Assembly (NCBI GenBank): GCA_963837445.1
Contig: CAWINK010000001.1
Coordinates: 124,001-188,000, forward strand
DNA: 64,000 nt
Source: JACVRW01 sp963837445
GTDB lineage: Bacteria > Actinomycetota > Thermoleophilia > Solirubrobacterales > Thermoleophilaceae
Direction: 5' to 3'
The translations under genes were made by a program, and so were the position numbers. Below, piece after piece: positions 1 through 9,532 of this stretch (its first letter is position 1; the number at the start of each line of letters is the position of its first letter). The notes beneath the pieces were generated by a model, which was given only the letters and a program-made list of their open reading frames with translations, searched no databases and was not told where the DNA came from.

Positions 1-2126
1 GCAGGCGACCACGTCTCGTTGCGCTCGCAGCTGCTCTGCGGGCATGTGTACGGACCGAAGGTCTGCACCGGGACCCCGAACCCGTCGTGCTCGTGCTCCG
101 CGTTCCGGAAGCGCCCGTCAGTCGTCTCAGGTGTCTCAGGCGCCTCAACATCGCTCAGGTCGAGGTCGGTCTCTCGTCGTAGGTACACCTCGACCGTCCT
201 GACACCGGAGCGCTTCGTCGAGTCGCTCGCCAGGGAGCCGTCGGTCGCTTTGATCTTCAGCTGAGGCGACGCCTCGGTGGTCGCCTGACCTCCCTGATGG
301 ATCGTGCTGCCCCGGAAGTCGAGAACGGGCGGAGAGCGGTCGACCTTGATATCCCAGGGCTTCGTCGTACCACGGGTACCATCGCTGACGTCTGCGCGCA
401 TGTGGCTGATTCCCTCAGCGAAACCAGCCGTGTCGTACGAGAAGGTTTCGGTATGAGTTGGCGGGCAGAGATACGGACTCGGGACGCCGGTGCAGGTTGG
501 GCTTTGATGGCGTTCGTAACCCGGCCCGTAGGCAGCGAACCACCGGGCCCCAAACCCTGGGTCGCTCCCGGTGACGGCGACGCTCTTGCTCTCATTGTGG
601 ACCCACGCATCCACGTTGTTAGGCGAATGGGCCAGTGACGCGCTGGGTGTGTCTGGATCCTTGAGGTAGAGGACGGCGTTCCCGAGAAAGGCGTGGTACT
701 CCACCCCCGAGTTGGCGAACGCCTCCCGGACCCGAACTTCCAGATGGGCCTGATCAGTCCAGCGCTCGTCCCATGGGGGCGGCGTGAAATAGCCGGGAGG
801 CATGTAGAACGAGTGGTTGGTGAGCGGTCCGTAGTGCCACCAACTCGCCACGCTTTTCTGGCCTTGGCGAACCGAGTGCATCGCGGCGATCACCCATAGC
901 CGCCCGGCCTGGTTCGTGTAGATGCTGTTCCAGTCGACACCGGCGATGTAAGTCGAACGCGTTGTGTTCTGGGCAAGGCGCCAGTACCACATCGCGTTCT
1001 GGTTCACGGCATAGGAATGGTTCCCGTATGTACCTATCCAGAGTCCGGTGCGGGCGAAGTCAGAACGCCAACCGCGGAGGCTCCACGCCGACGACCCAAG
1101 GGTGCCTGCGTTATAGACAAAACCGGCCCACAGCGATTGCTCGTTCGCGTACATGCCGACGCTCTCAGTCGGCGGGTCGACGAGGATCGGATACGCGTAC
1201 TCGCCAGCGTGATGGTCCACATGGACGCGAACTCGGCCCCCCTGATGGAGGTCCATCCGCACGGGCACCTCCCTGCGTTGCGAGTCCATCGCAGCTGCTG
1301 GGTGAACCCGCGCGATAACGTAACCCCCACGTACCACCTCGATGGTTTCGCCGCGTCCCTGTTGCAGGGCGGAGCCCTCTGGTCCGGTGATCTCGAAATC
1401 GAGCGCCTCCGGGCTGGCCGGCGAACGTAGCTGCCAGAAGAGCTCAAGTCCTCGGGCGGTCGGCGTTATCGCCACATCCGTGTCCACAGCGACACCCCCG
1501 TATACGGCCGTGTTGCCCACGACGTGGGCGCGCGTCGCTACTGGACCCGCCGACCCCAGCGGCGTCAGCGTCACGCTGGGATCGCCGAGCCGGACACCCC
1601 CAGAGAGCAACTCGGGTATCGCGAGAGGGACGAGCGGATTCTTGGCGGCAAAGCCGGTCTCGCTGGGTACGAGCGACAGATCGACCGGGCTACCGTTGGC
1701 ACGTAGGGGCAGTTCCGACAGCGCGAGCTCCGTAGTCTGACCCCGCGCGACAAGTGCGGCGTGGTCGCTGGTATAGCGCTTCACCCGAATGTCATCTGGG
1801 AGCAACTCGGAGTCGCCCAGGGCCTCGCCGAATCGGTCCTTGAGCAGCCGTGCTGCCGATACGACGTCCCGGTTGCGGTGAGCGGTCTGGGAGAGTCGCA
1901 GTTCCTCTCGTGCCGACGGAGTTTCGCGCAGTGCTTCCCCACGGAGCCGCGTGTCGCGCATGTGCTCTTCCCACAACAACGGCGAGCTCCCGGGTTCCGC
2001 CGACGGCGCGGCTCTCGGCGCCTGGCCCTGGGAGCCGTCTGTGAACACAGCTACTGCCAGCACCACAGCGACGCCGAGCAGAAGCGCTTTGGGTGTCCGC
2101 CGACGCACGCTCGTGGAGAAACGCAC
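1..2126 (-). CDS. Large secreted protein, N-terminal part (RHS-like style), runs off left edge
   Basis: An open minus-strand frame of 708 codons has no stop before the window edge, so the C-terminus is missing. It begins at GTG 2126-2124 with GGAAAG about 9 nt upstream; an in-frame TGA lies a few codons before it. Residues about 12-35 (KALLLGVAVVLAVAVF core) form a signal peptide or membrane anchor after a basic stretch. The next 250 residues end in the motif AYPILVDP, after which Trp/Tyr-rich sequence follows. From what I know of the group, this N-terminal style is typical of very large secreted RHS/YD-repeat proteins of Thermoleophilia, but the repeats themselves would lie outside the window, so that assignment is an inference. 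Confidence 0.75.
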   Translation of the reverse strand, partial: MRFSTSVRRRTPKALLLGVAVVLAVAVFTDGSQGQAPRAAPSAEPGSSPLLWEEHMRDTRLRGEALRETPSAREELRLSQTAHRNRDVVSAARLLKDRFGEALGDSELLPDDIRVKRYTSDHAALVARGQTTELALSELPLRANGSPVDLSLVPSETGFAAKNPLVPLAIPELLSGGVRLGDPSVTLTPLGSAGPVATRAHVVGNTAVYGGVAVDTDVAITPTARGLELFWQLRSPASPEALDFEITGPEGSALQQGRGETIEVVRGGYVIARVHPAAAMDSQRREVPVRMDLHQGGRVRVHVDHHAGEYAYPILVDPPTESVGMYANEQSLWAGFVYNAGTLGSSAWSLRGWRSDFARTGLWIGTYGNHSYAVNQNAMWYWRLAQNTTRSTYIAGVDWNSIYTNQAGRLWVIAAMHSVRQGQKSVASWWHYGPLTNHSFYMPPGYFTPPPWDERWTDQAHLEVRVREAFANSGVEYHAFLGNAVLYLKDPDTPSASLAHSPNNVDAWVHNESKSVAVTGSDPGFGARWFAAYGPGYERHQSPTCTGVPSPYLCPPTHTETFSYDTAGFAEGISHMRADVSDGTRGTTKPWDIKVDRSPPVLDFRGSTIHQGGQATTEASPQLKIKATDGSLASDSTKRSGVRTVEVYLRRETDLDLSDVEAPETPETTDGRFRNAEHEHDGFGVPVQTFGPYTCPQSSCERNETWSP

Positions 2127-2235
2127 GGTTGGGATCTTTCCGCACTCGGACCAGCGCGTCTGTCCTCATTTTGTTGACACTGGACCGGTCAGGCTCTTGC
2201 GTGTCAAAGGACTTAAAATTGGGTAGGCACCATGT

Positions 2236-2838
2236 TTGGGGAACCCACCCACACGCCTGGTTATCGCCGAGGACCAGCCGCTGATTCGGCGCGCCCTGAT
2301 CGGGCTGGTTGGCGAGCGGTCCGAGCTTCAGCTCGAAGCCGTCGCGCGCGATGGAGACGAGGCACTGGCCGCCATCTCGGCTCATCTGCCGGATGTCGCC
2401 CTGATCGATGCGCGACTTCCGAGGCGCTACGGCCAGGCCGTGCTGCACGCGATGCGAGCGCGCGGCCTCGATACTCGCGTCGTCTTCCTGACCGGCCAGG
2501 GAGCGCCGTCGAACCCTCTCCTGGTCGCCGGTGCATTTGCGTGCGTGTCGACGGATGGCGACGAGAGTGGGATCTGCACCGCGATACTCGCCGCGGGGCG
2601 TGGGCTCCCACCTGCGGCCCTCGGTGCAAGCGCAGATCAGCTCCACTGTCGGCTGTCAGGCCGCGAGCTTCAGATCCTGGAGCTCGCGGCGAGCAATCGC
2701 AGCGGCGATGAGATCGCGGCCGACCTGTGGCTGAGCCCGGCAACCGTTCGGACGTACATGAACCGGATCTACGGCAAACTCGACGTGAAAAACCGCGCGG
2801 CGGCCGTGGCGTATGGCATCCGCCACGGGCTGATCTAG
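2236..2838 (+). CDS. LuxR/NarL-type response regulator with degenerate receiver
   Basis: The 200-residue protein has an N-terminal receiver domain (about 8-120; acidic pair E12-D13, phosphoacceptor candidate D58 in VALIDARLP, T86) and a C-terminal LuxR-type helix-turn-helix (about 135-195; LSGRELQILELAA and SPATVRTYMNRIYGKLDVKNR). The conserved receiver lysine is not where expected: the usual GYLLKD segment reads FACVSTDG, so phosphorylation signalling may be altered. It starts at TTG 2236; an in-frame TAG at 2224 rules out a longer form. It is divergent from the large secreted protein gene, with 109 bp between them, and no histidine kinase is adjacent. Confidence 0.85.
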   Translation: MGNPPTRLVIAEDQPLIRRALIGLVGERSELQLEAVARDGDEALAAISAHLPDVALIDARLPRRYGQAVLHAMRARGLDTRVVFLTGQGAPSNPLLVAGAFACVSTDGDESGICTAILAAGRGLPPAALGASADQLHCRLSGRELQILELAASNRSGDEIAADLWLSPATVRTYMNRIYGKLDVKNRAAAVAYGIRHGLI

Positions 2839-2908
2839 CCGCCCACGGACTTGACCACGAAGCCGCCCACGGAAGGCGAGCGCGTAAGCCTGTCCTTCGC
2901 GAGCGCCA

Positions 2909-3233
2909 CTACGGCGCGGCCAGCGCTTCCTGAGCCGACACGGAGATCAGCGCGCCAGCGAATGTCCCGTCATCAACCATCGAGCGCAGACCCGCGATCG
3001 AATCACCACGCTCGATCAGCGGCAGAAGACGCTCGTTGAGCAGCGTGAGCAGCTCCTCGGTGCGCTGCTCCTCGGGCAGCTCGCATTCGAGATCGAGCAA
3101 CTCGCCGATGCGCTGTTCGGCCCCCGGCACCAACTTCATCGCAGTGCCGGTACTACGAGCCGGACTTCTTCTCGAAGCCGGCCTCGGCGCCGAACCGGTC
3201 AAACGCGCGCTGAACGACGTTCCGTTCGCTCAC
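2909..3233 (-). pseudogene. DUF4304-family gene remnant (nonsense mutation plus internal deletion)
   Basis: Two minus-strand pieces in different frames look like the two ends of one DUF4304 protein. The first starts at GTG 3233 and reads VVQRAFDRFGAEAGFEKKSG, then stops at TAG 3155-3153 where the family normally has Trp-Tyr-Arg; the frame continues YRHCDEV. The second piece (from about 3139 to the TAG at 2909) is shifted by one frame and reads LVPGAEQRIGELLDLE followed by a leucine-rich helical tail ending SAQEALAAP. The family centre (the beta strands around an LQKS-type motif) is missing. Family recognition is from memory; the break itself is seen in the sequence. Confidence 0.55.
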
Positions 3234-3239
3234 CCGCCC

Positions 3240-5537
3240 TCAGCAGATGGGGGTGTCGTCGAAAGCGGTTTTCGTGTTGTTGCCCTCGTTGGACTCCGGG
3301 ACCACGTTGCTCGAGTCGGCCGTGGCACTCCACGTGCCTTCACAGATGGTGCCGCCGTTGCTGGTGTAGTTCACGGTCGCCGACGCGCCCGCCGCCAATC
3401 CGGCGAACGGCACCGTAGCTCGCACCGTGGACCCTTGGAACACGGTGGTGGTGAACGACCCAGTGGCCGCGGTCCCCTGGTTCTTGACGGTGACACTGTT
3501 CGGGGTAAATGAGGTGACGATCAGATCCGCATCGCCGGACGGCCCCGGTGGGGGCGGTGGGGGTGGCTCGTTGTTGGGCGGTGGAACCGGCGGCGGGGGC
3601 GGGTCCACGTCGAAGGAGCTGATCCGGTAGGTGATCCTCGCCTTGTCGCCGTTGTCCATCGAGAGCCGGCCGCTCAGCCGCTCGCCGCCAGTCACCCTCT
3701 GTCTCACGGCCGAGCCGAGCTCGAACGCGATCGGCAGCGAGGTGTGGCGGTCGAAGATGTTGATGTCGCCCGTGTCCTGCGGACCGAAGTCGTCCTCGCG
3801 CAGCTCGAGCCAGACGGGGACCACGTCCGCCGTGCGGTTGTCCCGAGTGAAGCTCGATGGCCTCCACACCCGTTTCGAGTCCTCGAGCCACCGGTCGATG
3901 TTGCGGTCGCGCACGAGCGTCCGGCCGTTGACTCTCAGGCTCACGCCGTGCAGGAACCAGCCGCCCGCGATGCCGTCCTTGCTCTTCTCGATCGAGACTC
4001 GGCGGATGTCCCGGATCTTGAGGCCGTCGCGGGTCGCGGCTCCGATCGGCACGCTGTACGTGTCGTCGTCGCCGCGCTCGAAGTCGTCGTAGAGGCGCTT
4101 GTCCAGCGAGAAGCGATGGCTCCCGATGTTCAGCGAGATGTTGTCGTCGGTGCCGGCCGAGCTGCGGTTGCCGGTCTCGATGCGCACGGTCATCGACTCC
4201 ACCGGCGTGCTCCCCCGCTGGAACGTCGGCACCGACTTGATCCACGTGAACGGCCCGTATGACCCCGGGAAGCTGAAGGACTGCTCCCCGTTGATGACCG
4301 TCGACGTGTACGGCTGCCCGTCGATGCGGGCGTTGGCGTAGATGTCGGCCGAGCCGACCGGATCGCCCAGGTCGATGCCCCTGTAGTCGAGGACCTCCAG
4401 CTTCACGAAGCGGGTGAACACCTGATCCGTCCGGCTCGAGGGCAGGTCGGGCATGCTGATCGGCTCGGGCGGGTAGTCGCGATATCCCCCGATGTACGTG
4501 TTGAAGGCCCTCCGGTAGGGAGTGGGCCCGCGGTCATGGAAGTCGCCGAGCTCGAGGCGCAGGCTCGTGACGCTGCCCGCGTTGCCGCTGCGCTCGCCGC
4601 ACTTGAACGGCAGGCAGGGCTCGCCCGAACCGTCCCAGTGCCCGCTGAAGATCGAGATCCCCTCGGCCCCGGCGATGTCGTGCCGGAGCGCTCCGGTCAT
4701 GGGCAGCCTCATCGCGCGCCTCCACAGCGGCTCGTTGCCCAGCCAGGTCCGGACCGCGCGGATCCACTGCCGCGTGGCGAAGTACGCGGTCACGTACGAC
4801 TGCCGGTACCTCGGCCGGCCGGACCAGTCCTTGTTGAGGCCGCCCCGGAGATGCCTGTTCTTGTTCGACTGCCAGTTGCCGTGCCCGCGCGGGATGCCCG
4901 TCACGCCGGTGTAGACCGCGCGGTTGCCCGTGAGCCCTTGACGGACCTCCGGCGGCACGTCGAACCACGTCGGCGTCTCACCGAAGCCGAGCGAGGCGAT
5001 GCCGGGCCCGCCGCGCCCGTCCTCGGGATCGGGGTTCTCCACCCAGTTGCTGTGCGCGTAGAAGTCCTGCACCGCGTGCAGCGACATTCCGAGTACCGCC
5101 ATGACCTCCAGCGGGTCGTTCTCACGTCCGGCGCGCTGCACCCACTTTCGCGTGAGGAACATCAGCCGTCGCCACTCGTGGTCGACGCCCGCGGTGTTCG
5201 CCAGATTCGGCGCCTCGGGCTGGCGGCGGCCGGCGTCGAAGTGCAGCCGCCGGGCGCCCTCGACCCACTGGTGGAGCCAGTTCTCGTGGTTGAGCTTGAA
5301 CCGGAGGAAGCCGACGAGGGCGTTGGCGTGCCCCGAGAACGGGTTGTCGTCCGGGTTCGTGTAGTAGTCCACGAACCAGTTGTTGACCATGCCGACGTTC
5401 GCCCCTCCCACCCCGAACCCCTCGGCGGTGAGCGCGTCCCGGGTCATGTCGGCGTGCGGCCCGGTGTCGTACGCCTGCGCGGAAGCGGGCGCGAGGCAGA
5501 GCCCTATCGCGAACGTGACGGCCAGTGCCCGACGCAT
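3240..5537 (-). CDS. Exported HET-C-like protein with CARDB C-terminal domain
   Basis: The 765-residue protein begins at ATG 5537 with GAGAGG 9 nt upstream; the open frame extends far upstream but that part is only the antisense of the TetR gene. Residues 1-22 form a signal peptide ending ASAQA. The mature N-terminus DTGPHADMTRDAL and the motif HAVQDFYAHSNWVE are typical of HET-C/zinc phospholipase C-like proteins, with several His and Asp that could bind metal. A middle part of beta-rich sequence follows, then a proline-rich linker and a C-terminal CARDB-like adhesion domain (DLIVTSFTPNSVTVKNQG). It probably acts outside the cell or at the envelope; the substrate is unknown. It is divergent from the TetR gene with about 100 bp between. 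Confidence 0.8.
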   Translation of the reverse strand: MRRALAVTFAIGLCLAPASAQAYDTGPHADMTRDALTAEGFGVGGANVGMVNNWFVDYYTNPDDNPFSGHANALVGFLRFKLNHENWLHQWVEGARRLHFDAGRRQPEAPNLANTAGVDHEWRRLMFLTRKWVQRAGRENDPLEVMAVLGMSLHAVQDFYAHSNWVENPDPEDGRGGPGIASLGFGETPTWFDVPPEVRQGLTGNRAVYTGVTGIPRGHGNWQSNKNRHLRGGLNKDWSGRPRYRQSYVTAYFATRQWIRAVRTWLGNEPLWRRAMRLPMTGALRHDIAGAEGISIFSGHWDGSGEPCLPFKCGERSGNAGSVTSLRLELGDFHDRGPTPYRRAFNTYIGGYRDYPPEPISMPDLPSSRTDQVFTRFVKLEVLDYRGIDLGDPVGSADIYANARIDGQPYTSTVINGEQSFSFPGSYGPFTWIKSVPTFQRGSTPVESMTVRIETGNRSSAGTDDNISLNIGSHRFSLDKRLYDDFERGDDDTYSVPIGAATRDGLKIRDIRRVSIEKSKDGIAGGWFLHGVSLRVNGRTLVRDRNIDRWLEDSKRVWRPSSFTRDNRTADVVPVWLELREDDFGPQDTGDINIFDRHTSLPIAFELGSAVRQRVTGGERLSGRLSMDNGDKARITYRISSFDVDPPPPPVPPPNNEPPPPPPPGPSGDADLIVTSFTPNSVTVKNQGTAATGSFTTTVFQGSTVRATVPFAGLAAGASATVNYTSNGGTICEGTWSATADSSNVVPESNEGNNTKTAFDDTPIC

Positions 5538-5636
5538 GGATGCCAGCCTCTCAGGTCCCACATGCCAGATCAACACTGGGATTGGGCGTCGGAAGCTTGA
5601 CAGGAACGAACTCATCTGGTCGACTGTCTTAGCCAT

Positions 5637-6245
5637 ATGACTAACGACGCTAACACGACCGCGACGCTCGGGCAAGAGGTGAATAAGACGGCGGCGCGCT
5701 CGGCCGCCGAGGAGGCCCTGCTCGACGCCGCGGAGCGGCTGCTCGTCGATGTCGGGCACGCGGGCATCACCACCCGCCGGCTTGCCGAGGAGGCGGGCAT
5801 GAACCACGGGCTCGTCCACTACTACTTCGGCTCGAACGAGAACCTGCTCGTACGCGCCCTCGAGCGGTTCACCGAGCGGCTGATAGAGCGGCAGCGCAAG
5901 CTGTACGCCGCGGACATGCCGTTCGTCGAGAAATGGCGCACCGCGATGCGTTACCTGCTGAGCGAGGACGTGACCTACGAGAAGGTCTGGCTCGAGCTCC
6001 AGGCGCTCGCCTGGAACGACGCGGACCTGCAGGAGCGCCTCGCGCGCGTGAACGCGAAGTGGAGAGCGGTGCTCACCGAGGCGTTCGAGCAGCCGCACCG
6101 CGAGCTGGGAATCGAGCTGCCATTGGACGCGCTCGTCTCGCTCGTGGTGACCTTCAACACCGGCATCATCGTCGAGCGGCTGGGTGGCGTGGAGACGGGG
6201 CACCGCGAGCTTCTGGACTGGATCGACGGATGGCTGTCGAGCTGA
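5637..6245 (+). CDS. TetR/AcrR-family transcriptional regulator
   Basis: The 202-residue protein has the TetR DNA-binding domain at about 22-70: ALLDAAERLLVDVG, then ITTRRLAEEAGMNHGLVHYYF, the characteristic helix-turn-helix and YYF segment. The rest is a helical ligand-binding domain. The start is ATG 5637. Its last 16 bases overlap the start of the hydrolase-glycosyltransferase fusion gene, so the two are co-transcribed and the regulator probably controls that unit. It may also act on the divergent HET-C-like gene through the shared 99-bp intergenic region. Confidence 0.9.
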   Translation: MTNDANTTATLGQEVNKTAARSAAEEALLDAAERLLVDVGHAGITTRRLAEEAGMNHGLVHYYFGSNENLLVRALERFTERLIERQRKLYAADMPFVEKWRTAMRYLLSEDVTYEKVWLELQALAWNDADLQERLARVNAKWRAVLTEAFEQPHRELGIELPLDALVSLVVTFNTGIIVERLGGVETGHRELLDWIDGWLSS

Positions 6246-8341
6246 GCGCGCCCACACGCGAGCAGACACGCGCGCGCTACCCCGACGAGTCGGGCTACGT
6301 CGAGCGCGACGGCGTCAACCTCTACTGGGAGCTCTACGGCTCGGCCGGGCCGACCGTCTTCCTCCTGCCGACCTGGTCGATCATCCACTCGCGCCACTGG
6401 AAGATGCAGATCCCCTACCTCGCCCGGCACTGCCGCGTGCTGACCTTCGACGGGCGCGGCAACGGCCGCTCCGACCGGCCGGAGAGCGGCTACGACGCGC
6501 GCGCGTTCGCGGCCGACGCCATCGCCGTGATGGACGCGACGGCCACGGAGCGCGCGATGCTCGTCTCGCTGTCGCTGGGCGCCCAGCGAGCGTTGCTGCT
6601 CGCGGCCGAGCACCCCGAGCGGGTGGACGGGTCCGCCTTCATCTGCCCGGCCGTGCCGCTCGCCGAGCCGCCGGAGGCGAGGGCGGTCGTCCAGCGTTGG
6701 GACAAGGAGCTCGACACCGACGAGGGCTGGGCGAAATACAACCGCTACTACTGGCTGAGGGACTACAGGGGCTTCCTCGAGTTCTTCTTCTCGCAGATGT
6801 TCCCCGAGCCGCACTCCACCAAGCCGATCGAGGACTGCGTCGCGTGGGGGCTCGAGACGGACGCGCAGACGCTGATCGCCACGCAGCTCGCCGAGAGCAT
6901 GGGCGTGGACGAGGTCCGCGACCTTGCCGGCCGTGTGCGCTGCCCGGTGCTCGTGATCCAGGGCTCCGAGGACCGGATCACCGGGCCCAGCCGCGGCGTC
7001 GCCCTGGCGGAGGCGGCCAGGGGCGAGCTCGTCATGCTCGAAGGCTCGGGCCACGGCCCGCACGTGCGCGACCCGGTCAAGGTCAACCTGCTCTTGCGCG
7101 AGTTCGTCGCCCCCGCGCGCCCGCCCGCGCGCTGGGTGCGCGGGAAGTCGCGTCGCAAGCGGGCGCTCTACATCTCATCCCCGATCGGGCTCGGGCACGC
7201 GCGCCGCGACGTGGCGATAGCGGAGGAACTCCGGACCCTGCACCCGGACCTCGAGATCGACTGGCTCGCGCAGGACCCCGTCACGCGTGTGCTGGAGGCG
7301 AGTGGCGAGCGCATCCATCCGGCGAGCAAGCACCTGGCGAACGAGTCCGGCCACATCGAGAGCGAGTCGGCCGAGCACGACCTGCACTGCTTCCAGGCGA
7401 TCCGGCGGATGGACGAGATCCTGCTCGCCAACTACATGGTCTTCGACGACCTCGTCCGCGAGGAGCACTACGACCTCTGGATCGGCGACGAGGCCTGGGA
7501 GCTCGACTACTACCTGCACGAGAACCCGGAGCAGAAGCGGGCCGCCTACGTGTGGCTCACCGATTTCGTCGGCTGGCTGCCGATGGACGACGGCGGCGAG
7601 CACGAGTCGTTCCTCACCGCCGACTACAACGCGGAGATGATCGAGCACATCGCCCGTTTCCCCCGCCTGCGCGACCGAGCCGTGTTCGTGGGCAACCCCG
7701 ACGATGTCGTCGGGGACGCCTTTGGGCCGGACCTGCCACAGATCCGCGACTGGACGGAGGAGCACTACGACTTCGCCGGCTACGTCACGGGCTTCGACCC
7801 GAGCCGGCTGGGCGATCGCGGGGCGCTCGGCTATCGCGACGACGAGCGTGTCTGCATCGTGACCGTGGGCGGGTCAGGTGTGGGCGCCCACCTCCTGCGC
7901 CGCGTGATCGACGCGTTCCCGGAGGCGAAGGAGCGCGTGCCCGACCTGCGCATGGTCGTGGTGGCGGGTCCGCGGATCGACCCGGAGAGCCTGCCGAGCC
8001 ACGACGGGCTCGAGGTCCGTGCATACGTCCACGACCTGTACCGCCACCTCGCCGCGTGCGACCTCGCGATCGTCCAGGGCGGGCTGACCACGGCGATGGA
8101 GCTGACGGCGGGCCGGCGGCCCTTCCTCTACTTCCCGCTCCGCCACCACTTCGAGCAGAACTTCCACGTGCGCCACCGCCTCGAGCGCTACGGGGCCGGA
8201 CGGTGCATGGACTTCGAAAGCGATGGCCCGACCGAAATCGCCACCGCGATCGCCGAGGAGATCGGCCGCGACGTGGACTACCGGCCGGTCGAGACGGATG
8301 GAGCGGCCCGCGCGGCGGCGCTGATCGCTGACCTACTCTGA
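6230..8341 (+). CDS. Alpha/beta-hydrolase fused to MurG/UGT-like glycosyltransferase
   Basis: This 703-residue protein joins two enzyme domains. Residues about 20-300 are an alpha/beta hydrolase: nucleophile Ser115 in SLSLG, the segment FDGRGNGRSDRPE, and a catalytic His in GSGHGPH. Residues about 310-703 resemble GT-B glycosyltransferases of the MurG/UGT type: N-terminal motif SPIGLGHARRDVAIAEEL and C-terminal sugar-nucleotide site VQGGLTTAMELTAGRRPFLYFP with FEQNFHVRHRLE. There is no signal peptide, so it is likely cytoplasmic. ATG 6230 overlaps the TetR gene by 16 bp; the longer open frame upstream is a shadow. Function of the fusion is unknown: hydrolysis and glycosylation of the same lipid or metabolite is an inference. 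Confidence 0.85.
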   Translation: MAVELSAPTREQTRARYPDESGYVERDGVNLYWELYGSAGPTVFLLPTWSIIHSRHWKMQIPYLARHCRVLTFDGRGNGRSDRPESGYDARAFAADAIAVMDATATERAMLVSLSLGAQRALLLAAEHPERVDGSAFICPAVPLAEPPEARAVVQRWDKELDTDEGWAKYNRYYWLRDYRGFLEFFFSQMFPEPHSTKPIEDCVAWGLETDAQTLIATQLAESMGVDEVRDLAGRVRCPVLVIQGSEDRITGPSRGVALAEAARGELVMLEGSGHGPHVRDPVKVNLLLREFVAPARPPARWVRGKSRRKRALYISSPIGLGHARRDVAIAEELRTLHPDLEIDWLAQDPVTRVLEASGERIHPASKHLANESGHIESESAEHDLHCFQAIRRMDEILLANYMVFDDLVREEHYDLWIGDEAWELDYYLHENPEQKRAAYVWLTDFVGWLPMDDGGEHESFLTADYNAEMIEHIARFPRLRDRAVFVGNPDDVVGDAFGPDLPQIRDWTEEHYDFAGYVTGFDPSRLGDRGALGYRDDERVCIVTVGGSGVGAHLLRRVIDAFPEAKERVPDLRMVVVAGPRIDPESLPSHDGLEVRAYVHDLYRHLAACDLAIVQGGLTTAMELTAGRRPFLYFPLRHHFEQNFHVRHRLERYGAGRCMDFESDGPTEIATAIAEEIGRDVDYRPVETDGAARAAALIADLL

Positions 8342-8983
8342 CGCCTCCGTGACCGGCACGTCCGAGGGTTGCGAGTTGTTGGACCCGTCTGCCGACTGAG
8401 GCGCGAGCAGCAGGTGGCTGGTGGTCACGGCCTCGGCGATGTCGATCAGCTTGCGGCCGGTTCGTCGAGAATGGGAGCGGAGCAGCTCGAACGCCTGGCG
8501 CTCGTCGATCTTGTGGCGCTCCATCATGATCCCCTTGGCCCGCTCGGTGAGCGCCCGGCGGCCAAGCGCCCCCTCGAGGCGGTGGAACTCGGCGAAGCGC
8601 CGCAGGACGATGTCGACGGCGCCCTGGAGCTCCTCCGGGTCGCGGTGGGTCACGTACGCGAAGACTCCGCGCTTGGCCGCTTCGTTCACGAACTCGGTGT
8701 CCTGGGTCTCGAGGATCGCGATCACCGGGCAGGCGGCCTCCTGCACGATCTGCGAGATCAGATCGAGCGCGTGCTCGGAGCTCTCCCCCAAGCCCACCAG
8801 CGCCACATCGGGCATCGTCTCGGCCGTGGCCGCCGCCACTTCGGAGACCTCGAGGCTGCGGGCGATCACGTGGTGGCCCATCGCGGCCACCAGCCCGGTG
8901 GTCAGCTTGAGACGTTCCTGTCGCTCGTTGGCGATCAGGACGCGCAGCGGCTCGTGTGCCTCGGATTCCAATGGCGAGGCCAT
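8333..8983 (-). CDS. ANTAR-domain response regulator (probable RNA-binding antiterminator)
   Basis: The 216-residue protein has an N-terminal receiver-like domain (about 12-125, starting PLRVLIANERQERL) and a C-terminal ANTAR domain (about 135-195; ALTERAKGIMMERHKIDERQAFELLRSHSR), the RNA-binding module of AmiR/NasR antiterminators. The receiver has VALVGLGESS at the usual aspartate position, so the phosphoacceptor seems to be missing. It converges on the fusion gene with a 9-bp overlap and is divergent from the STAS gene, which suggests a stress or signalling link with that operon. Confidence 0.88.
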   Translation of the reverse strand: MASPLESEAHEPLRVLIANERQERLKLTTGLVAAMGHHVIARSLEVSEVAAATAETMPDVALVGLGESSEHALDLISQIVQEAACPVIAILETQDTEFVNEAAKRGVFAYVTHRDPEELQGAVDIVLRRFAEFHRLEGALGRRALTERAKGIMMERHKIDERQAFELLRSHSRRTGRKLIDIAEAVTTSHLLLAPQSADGSNNSQPSDVPVTEASE

Positions 8984-9151
8984 TGCTAGCGCCCCAGTTT
9001 AGTGCCGCGCAGGCCCTTCGGTGGTAGTCTGATTGGAGCTTCGGACCCCAGTAGCACGGTCCTGGCGCCCTCGACCTCAGCGTCCGGTCGAAAGCATTGC
9101 CGGCTCCTAGCCCTTCGGCCGGCGAGGATCCCGAGACGTTGGAGGTCAATG

Positions 9152-9524
<373 letters not shown>

Positions 9525-9532
<8 letters not shown>

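Noticed and set aside
5538..6269. N-terminal extension of the HET-C-like protein (open frame of 1009 codons)
   Set aside because: The extension is antisense to the TetR gene and precedes a good signal peptide with its own ribosome site at ATG 5537.
5933..8331. Alternative long plus-strand frames across the fusion gene, and the longer N-terminus
   Set aside because: The alternative frame has Arg/Ala-rich shadow composition; the N-terminal extension lies inside the TetR gene.
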